A stretch of DNA of 63,122 nt from an uncultured beta proteobacterium (GCA_903930255.1 CAIYYA010000236.1:1-63122), one strand, 5' to 3'. Positions 33,453-43,793 are shown, counted from the first letter of the stretch. The notes: a model not told the origin generated them from the sequence alone. Made by a program: numbers and translations.

Positions 33453-35708
33453 TTGCTAAGCCGATTGCGTTTATTTATTGCCATCTTGTCCTTGGGTCTG
33501 CTATTGGCATGTCCGAGTGCGTTTGCCTTTAAGCTGGGTGAACTGCAAGGATCTGCAGTGATTGGGCGCATGCTTGATGTCAGCGCCCAAGTGCTGGCGG
33601 GGCCCGGCGAAGATGCTGCCATTTCGTGTTTTGCGGCTGAAGTTTATTACGCAGATGCCCGTCAAAAATCACCGGTCTTAAGCATGCGCTCAGCGTCCAC
33701 CACACAGGGCACTGTTTTGCGCGTGCAACTTGACGAGCCGGTCAACGAAACTTTTGTCACTGTTATATTGAACGCAAGCTGTGGCTCCAACACTTCTCGT
33801 CGCTATGTCTTGCTAGCTGACGTGCCGCTGGCCTTGGCAACCAAGATATCAACCGAACCCACACTGGTTGTTTTGCCCTCACAGACCACGAGCGTTGCGG
33901 CACAAGCTGTGACACCAAACTCAGAAAATAAGTCACCAGAGACAGCAAAAAAACCAAAATCCGGCAAAAAATCAGCGCAGATAACCGGTGCGCCAAAGTC
34001 CAAACAAAACAAAAGTGTCAATGAAGCAAGTGCAACCACTGGCAAAGCACGCCTAAAACTCGACGCAATGACGTTTCTTTCAGATCGCATGGATTCGCTA
34101 GATATGCCCATGCTGTTTGCCCCGACCGAAGATGTTTTGCTGCATGCGAAACAAATCTCAAGCCTGGAAACTGACTTAAAAACCCTGCGCAAACAAGCCG
34201 CCGGCCAAGATTTGAAACTCCTCGATTTGCAAACCCAGTTGCACGATGCACAAAGTCAGCAAATTCCGCTTTGGATGATCTACGGCGCGGCGCTGGCGCT
34301 GCTGGTCTGTTTGCTTGCTTTGGCTTGGCTTTGGCAGCGCCAGCGTCAACTCAGTGCGACTGGCCATGCTTGGTGGCAAGATCCCGATAAAAACGATGCA
34401 CCTTCGACCGTCTTAGTTTCGAGGATGCCAGAGACACAACCCAGCGATTTCAGCCATACTGTTCAAACACCCCCGGTCAAGTCCAGTCCGACAGTGACCC
34501 CCGTCTCAGAAAAAAAAGCGCCCGAAGTCGATCTAGACATCACAACGGGCAGTTTTATGCTGTCCAACGCCAAACGCAGTCCAGCGGAAACGGGCAAAGC
34601 AGTCAAAGGTCACCATCTGATGGCGGAAGACATCCTGGATGTGCGCCAACAAGCTGATTTTTTTGTCTCGTTAGGTCAAACCGAACGCGCTCTCGACATT
34701 TTGTGCAAACAAATTTCCCAAGCCAGTGAACCCAACCCTTTGCTGCATCTCGATCTGATCACGCTATACCATGCCCTTGGCATGAAAAGCGACTTCTCAG
34801 TGCAACGCGATAATTTCAGCCACTATTTCAATTGCATCATTCCTGAGTTTGCCCATTTCACCCAAGAAGATAAAAGTCTCGACGGTTACCCCGAAGTTCA
34901 GGAAGACCTGACCCGTCTCTGGCCTAATGTTCAGGCTCTGGCTTATCTGGATGCTTGTATTTATCGCGATGCGCAAGAACACGAAGAAACTTTTGACCTG
35001 GCTGCTTTCCGTGATCTGTTAACGCTGCATGCACTAGCCGAAGTCGTCGCAACAGAAACAAAAGCACCGCCACCCAAGCCCTTACACAAGGTCAAGCCCA
35101 AAAAAGTGACGGCCGTTCAAGAGGTTTCTACCGCCAAACCGGTCGCCACACCGCTCGCCACACCGTCACCCAAGAGCTTGCCGTCTTTGCCAAGCTTTCC
35201 GGCGCCTGCTGCCGCACCGTCCCAAAAAATGGTGACTGCGCCTAGCGTGCCAGAAATTACGGCACCCTTGCTTTCTGATGCCGAACTTTTGGCCTCGTTG
35301 CCCAGTATTTTTATGGACTTTGAGGTTAAGTCTGCAAGCGTGGCTCCTGCAAAAAAAGAACCCTTACCCAGCCTTCCAGAAGCCGGCAAAATTGAAGAAC
35401 CCATTGACACATTGGCGTCAGGGCTGATACCACCCCGTGTGCAAAATTCAATGGCAGAACCCGTGCGTCCGCTGGCGCTGGCAACGCCAGCAGCGGCGCC
35501 ATCTGTTGGCAAATTTGAGCCCATCGCTGCGCTTGAAGCGGAGCCAGAAGCCCCCACACGCATGCTGGATCTTGATTTCTCTAACTTGGAAAGCAGCGCT
35601 AAAGAAACGTCCACAGAAACACCCGCCAGCCCGAGTGCTGCGGCTCGCTATGCCACTCGCTCACGCTGGCCAGTGAGCAAAAAACCCGGAAAAACTGATT
35701 TACCCTGA
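33453..35708 (+). CDS. FimV-like inner-membrane/pole-organising protein
   Basis: 751 residues. Signal peptide (about 1-25, ending SAFAF), a FimV-type N-terminal region (KLGELQGSAVIGRMLDVSAQ, about 27-46) without a clear LysM, a coiled-coil stretch (about 230-270), one membrane helix (about 274-294), then a long acidic/proline-rich cytoplasmic part with a TPR-like segment (DILDVRQQADFFVSLGQTER, about 392-411) and low-complexity A/P-rich tail. FimV proteins organise cell poles and type IV pili. The start codon is TTG at 33453; no better start is available after the MITE. The family assignment rests on layout and N terminus. Confidence 0.7.
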   Translation: MLSRLRLFIAILSLGLLLACPSAFAFKLGELQGSAVIGRMLDVSAQVLAGPGEDAAISCFAAEVYYADARQKSPVLSMRSASTTQGTVLRVQLDEPVNETFVTVILNASCGSNTSRRYVLLADVPLALATKISTEPTLVVLPSQTTSVAAQAVTPNSENKSPETAKKPKSGKKSAQITGAPKSKQNKSVNEASATTGKARLKLDAMTFLSDRMDSLDMPMLFAPTEDVLLHAKQISSLETDLKTLRKQAAGQDLKLLDLQTQLHDAQSQQIPLWMIYGAALALLVCLLALAWLWQRQRQLSATGHAWWQDPDKNDAPSTVLVSRMPETQPSDFSHTVQTPPVKSSPTVTPVSEKKAPEVDLDITTGSFMLSNAKRSPAETGKAVKGHHLMAEDILDVRQQADFFVSLGQTERALDILCKQISQASEPNPLLHLDLITLYHALGMKSDFSVQRDNFSHYFNCIIPEFAHFTQEDKSLDGYPEVQEDLTRLWPNVQALAYLDACIYRDAQEHEETFDLAAFRDLLTLHALAEVVATETKAPPPKPLHKVKPKKVTAVQEVSTAKPVATPLATPSPKSLPSLPSFPAPAAAPSQKMVTAPSVPEITAPLLSDAELLASLPSIFMDFEVKSASVAPAKKEPLPSLPEAGKIEEPIDTLASGLIPPRVQNSMAEPVRPLALATPAAAPSVGKFEPIAALEAEPEAPTRMLDLDFSNLESSAKETSTETPASPSAAARYATRSRWPVSKKPGKTDLP

Positions 35709-35713
35709 ATTCT

Positions 35714-37027
35714 TTAGGCGATGACGGTTCGTTCAACCAGTCGATCATCGCCCAGCACAATCAGCGCAAACAACAGTTCATCGAGATTCTTGGCCAACGC
35801 CGTCTTGCGTGCCAATAGCGCTGTGGCTTGGAGGTTCAGTACCACAAAATCGGCTTCACAGCCAACTTGCAAATTGCCCACAACGCCCGCCAAACCCAGG
35901 GCACGCGCTGCACCTGCCGTATGCTGCCACCATAAATGCTGCGGACGCAAACTCAGGCCCGACTTGGACTGCCCTTCACGACCAACGTAATAGGCTCCCA
36001 GCATGGTGTGAAATGGGCTAAAACTGGTGCCACCGCCCACATCGTTGGCCAATCCATAGGCAAAACCAGCCCGATCAGCCTTCACGTAATCAAAAAACCC
36101 ACTCCCCAAAAACAGGTTGCTGGTCGGGCAAACTGCTGCTGCTGCACCAGTTTCATGCAACAAAATGCGGTCTTCATCAGCCAAGTGGATGCAGTGGGCA
36201 TAAATGGCGCGCTGGCGCAACAGCCCAAAGTCAGCATACGTGGCCAGATAACTGCGCGAAGTCGGAAACAACTCTCTGGCCCAGGCAATTTCATGCTGGT
36301 TTTCCGCCACATGCGACTGAATCCAGACATCCGGGTAGCGCTTTGCCAGTTGCCCAGCACCGCGCAACTGTGCTTCGCTGCTGGTCGGCGCAAAGCGTGG
36401 CGTGATGGCATAACCCAAGCGACCAACTCCGTGCCAACGCTGAATCAAGGCTTCTGTGCTCAGCAGACTTTGCTCAGTTGCATCGCTTCTACCAGCGCCA
36501 CTGGGTTGATTCAGCAGCGCAGCTGGCGCATGCCGATCCATTAAACACAAGCCACTGATCAGGCGTATGCGCGATCGCTGTGCCTGCTCAAACAGAGCGT
36601 TCACCGAAATAGCATGAGAAGTGGCAAAAGTCAGGGTTGTGGTGATCCCGTTGCGCAACATTTCCGCTATAAAAAAACGAGCTGCCTGAGTACTGTAATC
36701 AAGCTCTGCAAAGCATTTTTCTTCAGGGAATGTGTAGTTTTCGAGCCACGGCAGCAAACCCTCGGCGGGCGAGCCAATCACGTTGGTTTGCGGGTAGTGG
36801 CTATGCAAGTCAACAAAACCTGGCGCAATCAGACGGCCACTCAAATCTTCAAGCACGACATCAGCAAAGCGTGGCCGCAACTCGTGGAAAGACCCAACCG
36901 CGTGCACACGCTGCGTTCCCTGGGCATCGGGTGCGACCACCAGCAAACCATCCTCTTCATAGACAGCGCTCTGACTCGGTGGACGATCAGTAGCAAAACG
37001 CAAAATGGCAGAACGATAAGCTTTCAT
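35714..37027 (-). CDS. guaD: Guanine deaminase
   Basis: Hydrolyses guanine to xanthine. The 437-residue amidohydrolase shows the metal site HSH in GFVDLHSHYPQTNVIG (about 70-85), WLENYTFPEEKCF (about 93), HVAENQHEIAW (about 238), HCIHL (about 276) and the final aspartate in NDVGGGTSFS (about 328). Complete. Divergent from the queuosine-precursor transporter gene (47 bases between). Confidence 0.93.
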   Translation of the reverse strand: MKAYRSAILRFATDRPPSQSAVYEEDGLLVVAPDAQGTQRVHAVGSFHELRPRFADVVLEDLSGRLIAPGFVDLHSHYPQTNVIGSPAEGLLPWLENYTFPEEKCFAELDYSTQAARFFIAEMLRNGITTTLTFATSHAISVNALFEQAQRSRIRLISGLCLMDRHAPAALLNQPSGAGRSDATEQSLLSTEALIQRWHGVGRLGYAITPRFAPTSSEAQLRGAGQLAKRYPDVWIQSHVAENQHEIAWARELFPTSRSYLATYADFGLLRQRAIYAHCIHLADEDRILLHETGAAAAVCPTSNLFLGSGFFDYVKADRAGFAYGLANDVGGGTSFSPFHTMLGAYYVGREGQSKSGLSLRPQHLWWQHTAGAARALGLAGVVGNLQVGCEADFVVLNLQATALLARKTALAKNLDELLFALIVLGDDRLVERTVIA

Positions 37028-37074
37028 AGGTTGTCAAGCTTAACCAATCTGCAAGCTCGAGTGATAATTCGGCT

Positions 37075-37629
37075 ATGAAAAATTCTTCGCAAATCACACT
37101 GACCGCGCTCTGGCGTCCCATTTTGGCGATGTTCATCGTCATCACCTCGTCTAACTATCTGGTTCAATTCCCGATCAACGACTGGCTCACTTGGGGTGCA
37201 TTCACCTTTCCTGTGGCATTTTTGGTGACCGACTTAACCAACCGTGCTGTCGGTGCAACGGCAGCCCAGCGCGTCGCCTGGGTCGGTTTTGGCATTGCCA
37301 TTCTGGTCTCATTGTTGCTGGCACCCTGGCGCATTGCAATCGCTTCGGGCATTGCTTTCATTCTTGGTCAGCTGCTCGATATCGTGGCATTCAACCGTCT
37401 GCGTGCCCTGTCCTGGTGGAAAGCACCGTTGATCGGTTCGATCGTCGCATCGGTGGTCGATACCGGTATTTTTTTCTTTCTCGCCTTTGCCGGCACCAAC
37501 CTCGATTGGCTCATGCTTGCCGCCGGTGATCTGGGCATCAAGTGGCTGATGGCTGCCTTGCTGCTAGCGCCCTATCGTGCCATGCTTCCACGCCTGCAAA
37601 GCTGGGCGCCCATGGGTGTGCGTGCTTAA
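37075..37629 (+). CDS. Queuosine precursor transporter (YhhQ/QPTR family)
   Basis: 184-residue membrane protein with about six helices and family motifs ITSSNYLVQFPI (about 22), FPVAFLVTDLTNRAVG (about 44-59) and GQLLDIVAFNRL (about 99). YhhQ imports 7-deazapurine precursors such as preQ0/preQ1 for tRNA queuosine. Its divergent neighbour, guanine deaminase, acts on a related purine base, a suggestive but unproven link. No preQ1 riboswitch is evident in the 47-base leader. Confidence 0.87.
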   Translation: MKNSSQITLTALWRPILAMFIVITSSNYLVQFPINDWLTWGAFTFPVAFLVTDLTNRAVGATAAQRVAWVGFGIAILVSLLLAPWRIAIASGIAFILGQLLDIVAFNRLRALSWWKAPLIGSIVASVVDTGIFFFLAFAGTNLDWLMLAAGDLGIKWLMAALLLAPYRAMLPRLQSWAPMGVRA

Positions 37630-37650
37630 AAACCTGACAGACTCCCCATT

Positions 37651-38433
37651 TCAGACCCCTATTGCAAACACAGCAGGCGTTGCGTTATCCAGCACGAACT
37701 GGCGCTGTTTCCAGTTTTTCACACTGTCACTGCAAGACTGTGCCCGTGCAAGACTTAAACCACTGCTGATAGCCAGCCGTGTGCCGGGCTGCAAAGTTTG
37801 CAACAAAGACTGAAGCATCGCCAAATTGCGATAAGGTGTCTCAATAAATAGCTGGGTTTGACCGGTTTTCAACGCGAATGCTTCCAGCTCTCGCAAACGA
37901 CTGACCCGTGCGGCAGTGTCTTGAGGCAAATAACCGACAAATGCAAAATTTTGCCCATTCAGCCCGCTCGCGGCCAAAGCAAGCAGCAACGATACTGGGC
38001 CAACCAAGGGGAAAACCTGCAAGCCCAGATCATGTGCAGCGCGCACCACCGAAGAACCCGGGTCAGCCACCGCAGGCATGCCCGCTTCGCTGAGTAAGCC
38101 CATGTTGTGCCCCTGCAAAGCGGCTGCCAACATACCACGCGCATCGAAATTGCCTAAATGATCGCCCTTTTTATGCACTGCACGCGGTAATTCCTGCCAT
38201 TGCATGGCCTGCAGCGGCAGCGCCAATGGGCACACAGCATCGATGCGCTTGAGGTAGGCACGGGCCGATTTGGCGTTTTCGCAAATCCAGTGCGTCAGTC
38301 CGGCTGCCAGCGTGAGGGTACCCAGCGGAATACTGGCACGAAGATCCGGCACCTCATCGCAGCCAAAGTCCAGCGGTGCTGGCACTAGGTAAAGATGACC
38401 TTTATTGGGTTGGCTCAGGTTAGACATCGTCAT
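37651..38433 (-). CDS. RsmI-like tetrapyrrole-methylase family protein
   Basis: 260 residues. Contains LLSEAGMPAVADPGSSVVRA (about 113-132), which is the RsmI SAM-binding motif, and GPVSLLLALAASGLNGQNFAFVGYLP. RsmI methylates C1402 ribose of 16S rRNA, but this protein starts with a divergent N terminus and is a known Burkholderiales-type paralogue class, so the rRNA role is uncertain. The ATG overlaps the maf stop (TAATG), so the two are coupled. Confidence 0.82.
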   Translation of the reverse strand: MTMSNLSQPNKGHLYLVPAPLDFGCDEVPDLRASIPLGTLTLAAGLTHWICENAKSARAYLKRIDAVCPLALPLQAMQWQELPRAVHKKGDHLGNFDARGMLAAALQGHNMGLLSEAGMPAVADPGSSVVRAAHDLGLQVFPLVGPVSLLLALAASGLNGQNFAFVGYLPQDTAARVSRLRELEAFALKTGQTQLFIETPYRNLAMLQSLLQTLQPGTRLAISSGLSLARAQSCSDSVKNWKQRQFVLDNATPAVFAIGV

Positions 38434-39029
38434 TACCCGAGCACCTGGACACCTGCAGCCTCAAGCAGCTGACAGGTGCGAATCAGCGGCAAGCCGACCA
38501 ATGCGCTGGGATCGTCGTTGTCAATGAACTCCAGCAGTGCGATGCCCAAGCCTTCGCTTTTGGCGCTCCCAGCACAGTCGTAGGGCATCTCGGCACGCAA
38601 GTAGCGCTCAATTTGCTGATCGCTCAGTTTTTTGAATTTGACTTTTACTTGCGCCAGCTCGACTTGAGCAAATCCAGTTGCATCACAGACCACGGCAACA
38701 GCCGTTTGAAACACCACGGTTTGCCCCCGCATCATTTGCAACTGCAACACGGCACGCTCGTGCGACAGCGGTTTGCCCAAAGCTTGACCGCTCAGATCGG
38801 CCACCTGATCCGAGCCAATCACGACACAAGCCGGAAATTGCCTTGCCACCGTGCGTGCTTTCAGCATGGCTAAGCGGCATGCCAAGTGTTCGGGCACCTC
38901 CCCCGGAAGCGGTATTTCGTCGACCTCTGACGCCACGACATCAAAAGGCAGACGTAAACGAGCCAGCAATTCACGTCGATAAACAGAGGTCGAAGCGAGG
39001 ATAAGTTTGCGCGTTATGGAATCATTCAT
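38433..39029 (-). CDS. Maf-like nucleotide pyrophosphatase (YceF type)
   Basis: 198 residues with LASTSVYRRELLARL (about 11), SEVDE (about 34), IGSDQVADLSG (about 71) and KSEGLG (about 158). The YceF/Maf-2 group hydrolyses 7-methyl-GTP and similar noncanonical nucleotides. It is divergent from yceD, the arrangement seen in many proteobacteria. Confidence 0.92.
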   Translation of the reverse strand: MNDSITRKLILASTSVYRRELLARLRLPFDVVASEVDEIPLPGEVPEHLACRLAMLKARTVARQFPACVVIGSDQVADLSGQALGKPLSHERAVLQLQMMRGQTVVFQTAVAVVCDATGFAQVELAQVKVKFKKLSDQQIERYLRAEMPYDCAGSAKSEGLGIALLEFIDNDDPSALVGLPLIRTCQLLEAAGVQVLG

Positions 39030-39054
39030 AGCGCGATTCTCTTACACTGCGCAC

Positions 39055-39600
39055 ATGCCAGACATCTCACGCCCTCCAAAACTCGACATCAAGCAAGCGG
39101 CGCATGCTGCTGAATCCCTCAGTGGGAGTGATTTGCTATGTAATTATGAGCGTCTTATGCAAGAAACCAAAGGTTTGGGCGCAAATAACGCACTCAACTG
39201 GTCAACGCAGATTGCAGCGCAGGCGGATGCCCTCGGCAAAGCACAGGTCTGGCTACACCTGCAAGTTGAGGTCACCCTAGCGCAAACCTGTCAGCGTTGC
39301 TTGCAGCAGATGGCAATCACGCTCAAAATTGCTCGGTCATTTCGCTTTGTTGCCAATGAATCCCTGGCTGCCGAGCAAGACGACGAATCGGAAGAGGACT
39401 TGCTGGTGGCAAGCCGAGCCTTTGATTTGGCCACTTTGATTGAGGACGAAGTGCTGATGGATTTGCCGCTGGTGCCGCGCCACGATGTTTGCCCGATAGA
39501 ACTCAAATTAAGCAGTGCAGACGCCGACTTTGACGACAACCCCACACCGCCCAATCGCTTTGCGAAATTGGCACAACTGAACACGTCAAAGCAAAATTAG
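39055..39600 (+). CDS. yceD: YceD/DUF177 family protein
   Basis: 181 residues, starting MPDISRPPKLDIKQAA. Holds the CQRCL motif (about 81-85) and an acidic region (DDESEED, about 109). DUF177 proteins are found before rpmF across bacteria and take part in 23S rRNA maturation or stability in some species. I chose 39055 over the longer frame since it avoids overlap with the maf promoter. Same operon as rpmF is likely. Confidence 0.88.
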   Translation: MPDISRPPKLDIKQAAHAAESLSGSDLLCNYERLMQETKGLGANNALNWSTQIAAQADALGKAQVWLHLQVEVTLAQTCQRCLQQMAITLKIARSFRFVANESLAAEQDDESEEDLLVASRAFDLATLIEDEVLMDLPLVPRHDVCPIELKLSSADADFDDNPTPPNRFAKLAQLNTSKQN

Positions 39601-39716
39601 CCGATTAGGCATCTGATGCGCTATACTGGCGGACTTTTGCGCATGGGTGTCCAGCGCATTTCAATCACCAAGTCTGGGCTGCAAAACCTGCAGCCGTTCG
39701 TTTAAAGGAGCCCAAA

Positions 39717-39899
39717 ATGGCCGTCCAACAAAATAAAAAGTCTCCGTCCAAGCGCGGCATGCATCGTTCACACAACGCACTGGTTGTGCCCGGAATCGCG
39801 GTTGAGTCCACCACGGGTGAAACCCATTTGCGTCATCACATCAGCCCCACCGGCTTTTATCGTGGTCGCAAAGTGCTAAAGACCAAATCTGAAGCTTAA
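39717..39899 (+). CDS. rpmF: 50S ribosomal protein L32
   Basis: 60 residues, [20 protein letters not shown] then [15 protein letters not shown]. Strong AAAGGAG ribosome-binding site. The usual paired cysteines are absent, making this the zinc-free (C-minus) L32 form. It lies between yceD and plsX, with a terminator after it. Confidence 0.97.
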   Translation: MAVQQNKKSPSKRGMHRSHNALVVPGIAVESTTGETHLRHHISPTGFYRGRKVLKTKSEA

Positions 39900-39916
39900 T
39901 TCGGCGAACCCACCTG

Positions 39917-39959
39917 AGGCCCGAGGCTGCCAAAGCGTGGCCTCGGGCCTTTGCTTTTG
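39917..39959 (+). terminator. Rho-independent terminator after rpmF
   Basis: Stem AGGCCCGAGGC (39917-39927) pairs perfectly with GCCTCGGGCCT (39940-39950), followed by ttgcttttgt. It would attenuate read-through from rpmF into plsX. Confidence 0.88.
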
Positions 39960-39993
39960 TGCCTTTTTGACGATTGCCAGGTTTTAGCACTTC

Positions 39994-41010
39994 ATGATTA
40001 CCATTGCCGTCGATTGCATGGGTGGAGATCACGGCCCTAGCGTGACTCTGCCCGCCTGCACCCAATTTCTCGATCAGCACCCCGATGTGCAATTGATCAT
40101 GGTTGGCAAGCCCGATAGTCTGGCGGGTTTCAGCCATGCACGCGCCCAACTGGTCTGCGCAAGTGAAATTGTCACCATGGATGATCCGCTTGAAGTCGCC
40201 TTGCGGCGCAAAAAAGACTCATCTATGCGAGTTGCCATCACACAAGTAAAAGATGGCAAAGCACAAGCGGTCGTGTCAGCGGGCAACACCGGCGCGCTCA
40301 TGGCAATTTCACGCTATGTTCTCAAAACACTCGACGGCATCGACCGCCCTGCCATTGCGGGTCAAATCCCCAATGCCAAAGGCCAGGCCACCACCGTGCT
40401 CGACATGGGTGCCAACGTCGATTGCCAGCCCGTGCATTTACTCCAGTTTGCGGTGATGGGCTCTGCACTGGTGTCTGTTCTAAACGGCAACGACAACCCA
40501 TCAGTGGGTTTGTTAAATATTGGCGAAGAAGCCATTAAAGGCAACGAAGTCATCAAAAAAACGGGTGAATTGCTGCGCAATGCTGCCAAAACTGGTGATT
40601 TAAATTTTTACGGCAACGTCGAAGGCAACGACATTTTCAAGGGCACGGCAGACATTGTGGTGTGCGATGGGTTTGTTGGCAATGTCGCCCTGAAAGCCAG
40701 TGAAGGCTTGGCGAGCATGATCGTGAACTTCCTAAAAAACGAGTTCTCGCGCAATATTTTCACCAAAATGGCAGCTGTTGCAGCTTATCCAGTGATCAAT
40801 GCGCTCAAAACCAGAATGGATCACCGGCGTTACAACGGTGGTGCCTTGCTCGGATTGCGCGGTTTGGTATTCAAGAGCCATGGTTCAGCCGACGTTATGG
40901 CTTTTGGCTTCGCGCTAACCCGGGCGTATGATGCAGCCCGAAATAATTTACTAGAACGCGTTCAGGTTCGCATTGCGCATGCAGCACCACTTTTGGCGAG
41001 CAACGAGTGA
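39994..41010 (+). CDS. plsX: Phosphate acyltransferase PlsX
   Basis: 338 residues, converting acyl-ACP to acyl-phosphate for phospholipid synthesis. Starts [20 protein letters not shown] with the family glycine motif; later [13 protein letters not shown] (about 69), [11 protein letters not shown] (about 90) and [13 protein letters not shown] (about 221). Heads the fab gene cluster. Confidence 0.95.
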   Translation: MITIAVDCMGGDHGPSVTLPACTQFLDQHPDVQLIMVGKPDSLAGFSHARAQLVCASEIVTMDDPLEVALRRKKDSSMRVAITQVKDGKAQAVVSAGNTGALMAISRYVLKTLDGIDRPAIAGQIPNAKGQATTVLDMGANVDCQPVHLLQFAVMGSALVSVLNGNDNPSVGLLNIGEEAIKGNEVIKKTGELLRNAAKTGDLNFYGNVEGNDIFKGTADIVVCDGFVGNVALKASEGLASMIVNFLKNEFSRNIFTKMAAVAAYPVINALKTRMDHRRYNGGALLGLRGLVFKSHGSADVMAFGFALTRAYDAARNNLLERVQVRIAHAAPLLASNE

Positions 41011-41046
41011 CCGGCCTGAACCTCTGTTTTTAAAGCTGCTTGATTC

Positions 41047-42024
41047 ATGAAAATTTATTCCCGCATCACAGGCACGGGCAGTTATCTGCCACCACGCCGC
41101 TTGAGTAACGCTGATCTGGTCAAGCAGCTGGCGGATCAAGGCATTGAAACCACCGACGAATGGATTGTTGAACGCACGGGTATTCGGGCGCGTCATTTCG
41201 CTGACATGGATGTATGCAGCAGCGATTTGGCATTACAAGCCAGTCAGCGAGCACTGCAGGCAGCGGGTCTGGATGCCCAAGACATCGATCTGATCATTGT
41301 TGGCACCTCCACACCGGACATGATTTTTCCGTCGACCGCGTGCATATTGCAGGGCAAGCTGGGCAACCAGGGCGCCGCTGCTTTTGATGTGCAAGCGGTG
41401 TGCAGCGGTTTTGTCTTTGCCCTGAGCATTGCCGATGCCATGATTCGCGCAGGCACGGCCAGCAAAGCATTGGTGGTTGGTGCCGAGGTGTTTTCGCGGA
41501 TTCTGGACTTTAAGGATCGCACGACGTGCGTTTTGTTTGGCGATGGTGCCGGTGCTGTGGTGTTACAAGCCTCCAAAACCCCAGGTATTTTGGCAACCGA
41601 TCTGCATGCCGATGGGCGTCATACCAAAGTTTTGTGTGTGCCAGGGCATGTCAGTGGCGGGCAAGTGTTGGGCGACCCGCTGTTGCGTATGGATGGACAG
41701 GCTGTTTTTAAACTGGCTGTGGGTGTGCTGGATGAGGCCGCGCGCGCTGTGTTAGCCAAGGCTGACAAAACCGCTGCCGATGTGGATTGGCTGATTCCGC
41801 ATCAAGCCAATATCCGCATCATGCAAAGCACTGCCAAAAAACTCAAACTACCGATGGACAAGGTGATTGTTACGGTCGATCAGCACGGCAACACATCCGC
41901 TGCCTCGGTGCCGTTGGCGTTAGATGCTGCGGTGCGTAGTGGTCGCGCGCTGCCTGGTCAAACACTTTTGCTGGAAGCCGTTGGTGGTGGCTTTACCTGG
42001 GGTGCAGTGCTACTTAAACTGTAG
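41047..42024 (+). CDS. fabH: Beta-ketoacyl-ACP synthase III
   Basis: 325 residues; starts fatty-acid synthesis by condensing acetyl-CoA with malonyl-ACP. The catalytic triad is visible: Cys in [11 protein letters not shown] (about 119), His in PHQANIRIM (about 252) and Asn in GNTSAAS (about 282). The stop codon lies inside a dispersed repeat. Confidence 0.96.
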   Translation: MKIYSRITGTGSYLPPRRLSNADLVKQLADQGIETTDEWIVERTGIRARHFADMDVCSSDLALQASQRALQAAGLDAQDIDLIIVGTSTPDMIFPSTACILQGKLGNQGAAAFDVQAVCSGFVFALSIADAMIRAGTASKALVVGAEVFSRILDFKDRTTCVLFGDGAGAVVLQASKTPGILATDLHADGRHTKVLCVPGHVSGGQVLGDPLLRMDGQAVFKLAVGVLDEAARAVLAKADKTAADVDWLIPHQANIRIMQSTAKKLKLPMDKVIVTVDQHGNTSAASVPLALDAAVRSGRALPGQTLLLEAVGGGFTWGAVLLKL

Positions 42025-42070
42025 CTACTTACGCTTGCCATGTAAGCGCCAGAGCCATATTTTTTATACA
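42021..42070 (+). repeat. Dispersed repeat at the fabH 3' end
   Basis: Reads gtagctacttacgcttgcca then tgtaagcgccagagccatat and a T-run. The fabH TAG stop (42022-42024) is part of it, as with mpl. Confidence 0.65.
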
Positions 42071-42084
42071 AGACAGAGACACAC

Positions 42085-43047
42085 ATGAAACCGTTTGCTT
42101 TTGTTTTTCCGGGTCAGGGCTCACAGTCTGTGGGCATGCTCGACGCCTGGGGAGATCATCCTCAAGTCATTCAAACGCTTCAGGAAGCTTCTGACGCGCT
42201 GGGCGAGGACATGGCCCTGCTGATCAAGCAAGGTCCCAAAGAAGCCCTGGCACTGACCACCAACACCCAACCTGTGATGCTGGTCGCCGGAGTCGCTGCT
42301 TATCGCGTCTGGATGACAGAAGTTGGCATTGCTCCACAGGCGGTTGCCGGGCATTCGCTGGGTGAATATTCGGCCTTGGTGGCTGCTGGCGCTTTGACGC
42401 TGACACAGGCTGCGCCTTTGGTGCGCTTTCGTGCCCAGGCCATGCAAGAAGCTGTACCGGTTGGTGTCGGTGCGATGGCTGCCATTTTGGGCATGGATGC
42501 TGCCAAAGTGATCGCTGGCTGCGCTGAAGTCAGCGCCAGCTTCGGGCAAAGCACTTTCGAAGTGGTTGAGGCTGTGAATTTCAACGATCCTGCACAGACA
42601 GTCATCGCTGGCTCCAAAGCCGCAGTGGAGGCCGCGTGTATTGCCTTGAAGGCGCAAGGCGCCAAGCGTGCTCTGCCTTTGCCCGTCTCGGCACCCTTTC
42701 ACTCGAGCCTGATGCGCCCCGCTGCGCAGAAACTCAAAGAAAGACTCGCTTGCACGACCTTGCTAGCAGCGCAAATTCCGCTCATCAACAACATTGACGT
42801 CTGCGTGGAACAAGACGCCGAGCGCATTCGCGATGCCTTGGTGCGGCAGGCTTTTGGCCCGGTGCGCTGGGTTGAATGCGTGCAAGCCATTGGTGCGCGC
42901 GGTATTTCAACCCTGATCGAATGCGGCCCCGGCAAAGTGCTGGCAGGCATGACCAAACGCATCGATGCCAATTTGCAAGGGTTCCCCCTGTTTGATCCAA
43001 CCAGTCTGGCGGAAGTTAAATCGTTTGTTTTGGAGACGACAGCATGA
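42085..43047 (+). CDS. fabD: Malonyl-CoA:ACP transacylase
   Basis: 320 residues. FPGQGSQSVGM near the N terminus, the catalytic serine in AGHSLGEYSAL (about 90-100) and the histidine in VSAPFHSSLM (about 207). Stop overlaps the fabG start (ATGA). Confidence 0.96.
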   Translation: MKPFAFVFPGQGSQSVGMLDAWGDHPQVIQTLQEASDALGEDMALLIKQGPKEALALTTNTQPVMLVAGVAAYRVWMTEVGIAPQAVAGHSLGEYSALVAAGALTLTQAAPLVRFRAQAMQEAVPVGVGAMAAILGMDAAKVIAGCAEVSASFGQSTFEVVEAVNFNDPAQTVIAGSKAAVEAACIALKAQGAKRALPLPVSAPFHSSLMRPAAQKLKERLACTTLLAAQIPLINNIDVCVEQDAERIRDALVRQAFGPVRWVECVQAIGARGISTLIECGPGKVLAGMTKRIDANLQGFPLFDPTSLAEVKSFVLETTA

Positions 43048-43793
43048 GCGATACCCCATTTGCAGGTCAAGTCGCGTTAGTTACTGGCGCAACGCGTGGC
43101 ATCGGCGCTGCTATAGCGCTTGAGTTGGCACAGCGTGGTTTGAAGGTCATTGGCACAGCGACCTCGGACGAAGGTTCAGCACAAATCAGTCAAACCCTGG
43201 CAGGTTTTGCCGGTTGCAGCGGTAAAACCCTCAACGTCAACGATGCAGTTGCAGCTCAGGCTCTGATCGATGCCATTGTCAAAGAACATGGTGGTTTGCA
43301 GATTTTGGTGAATAACGCCGGCATCACGCGCGACAACCTGGCCATGCGCATGAAAGATGACGAATGGGATTCCGTGCTGGATACCAACCTGAAGGCGGTT
43401 TTCCGTATGAGTCGCGGAGTCATGCGCAGCATGATGAAACAGCGCTATGGCCGCATCATCAGCATCACCTCAGTGGTGGGTGCCAGCGGCAACCCTGGCC
43501 AAGCCAATTACGCAGCCGCCAAAGCCGGTGTGGCCGGCATGACCCGTGCCTTGGCGCGCGAGCTTGGCTCACGCAACATCACCGTCAACTGCATTGCTCC
43601 GGGCTTTATTGCCACGGACATGACAGCAAAATTACCCGAAGAGCAGCACAAAGCCCTGTTGGGGCAAATTCCACTCGGCCAATTGGGTCAGCCTGCCGAC
43701 ATCGCGCACGCGGTGGCTTATTTGGCTTCGCCTCAGGCCGGTTACGTGACGGGGCAAGAGTTGCACGTCAATGGCGGCATGTTCATGGCTTGA
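43044..43793 (+). CDS. fabG: 3-oxoacyl-ACP reductase
   Basis: 249-residue short-chain dehydrogenase: TGATRGIGAAIALEL (about 14), NNAGITRDN (about 91), ITSVVGASGNPGQANYAAAK with catalytic Ser, Tyr and Lys (about 140-159). Coupled to fabD. Confidence 0.96.
   Translation: MSDTPFAGQVALVTGATRGIGAAIALELAQRGLKVIGTATSDEGSAQISQTLAGFAGCSGKTLNVNDAVAAQALIDAIVKEHGGLQILVNNAGITRDNLAMRMKDDEWDSVLDTNLKAVFRMSRGVMRSMMKQRYGRIISITSVVGASGNPGQANYAAAKAGVAGMTRALARELGSRNITVNCIAPGFIATDMTAKLPEEQHKALLGQIPLGQLGQPADIAHAVAYLASPQAGYVTGQELHVNGGMFMA

Noticed and set aside
37028-37074. preQ1 riboswitch before the queuosine-precursor transporter
   Set aside because: The 47-base leader has no visible H-type pseudoknot sequence.
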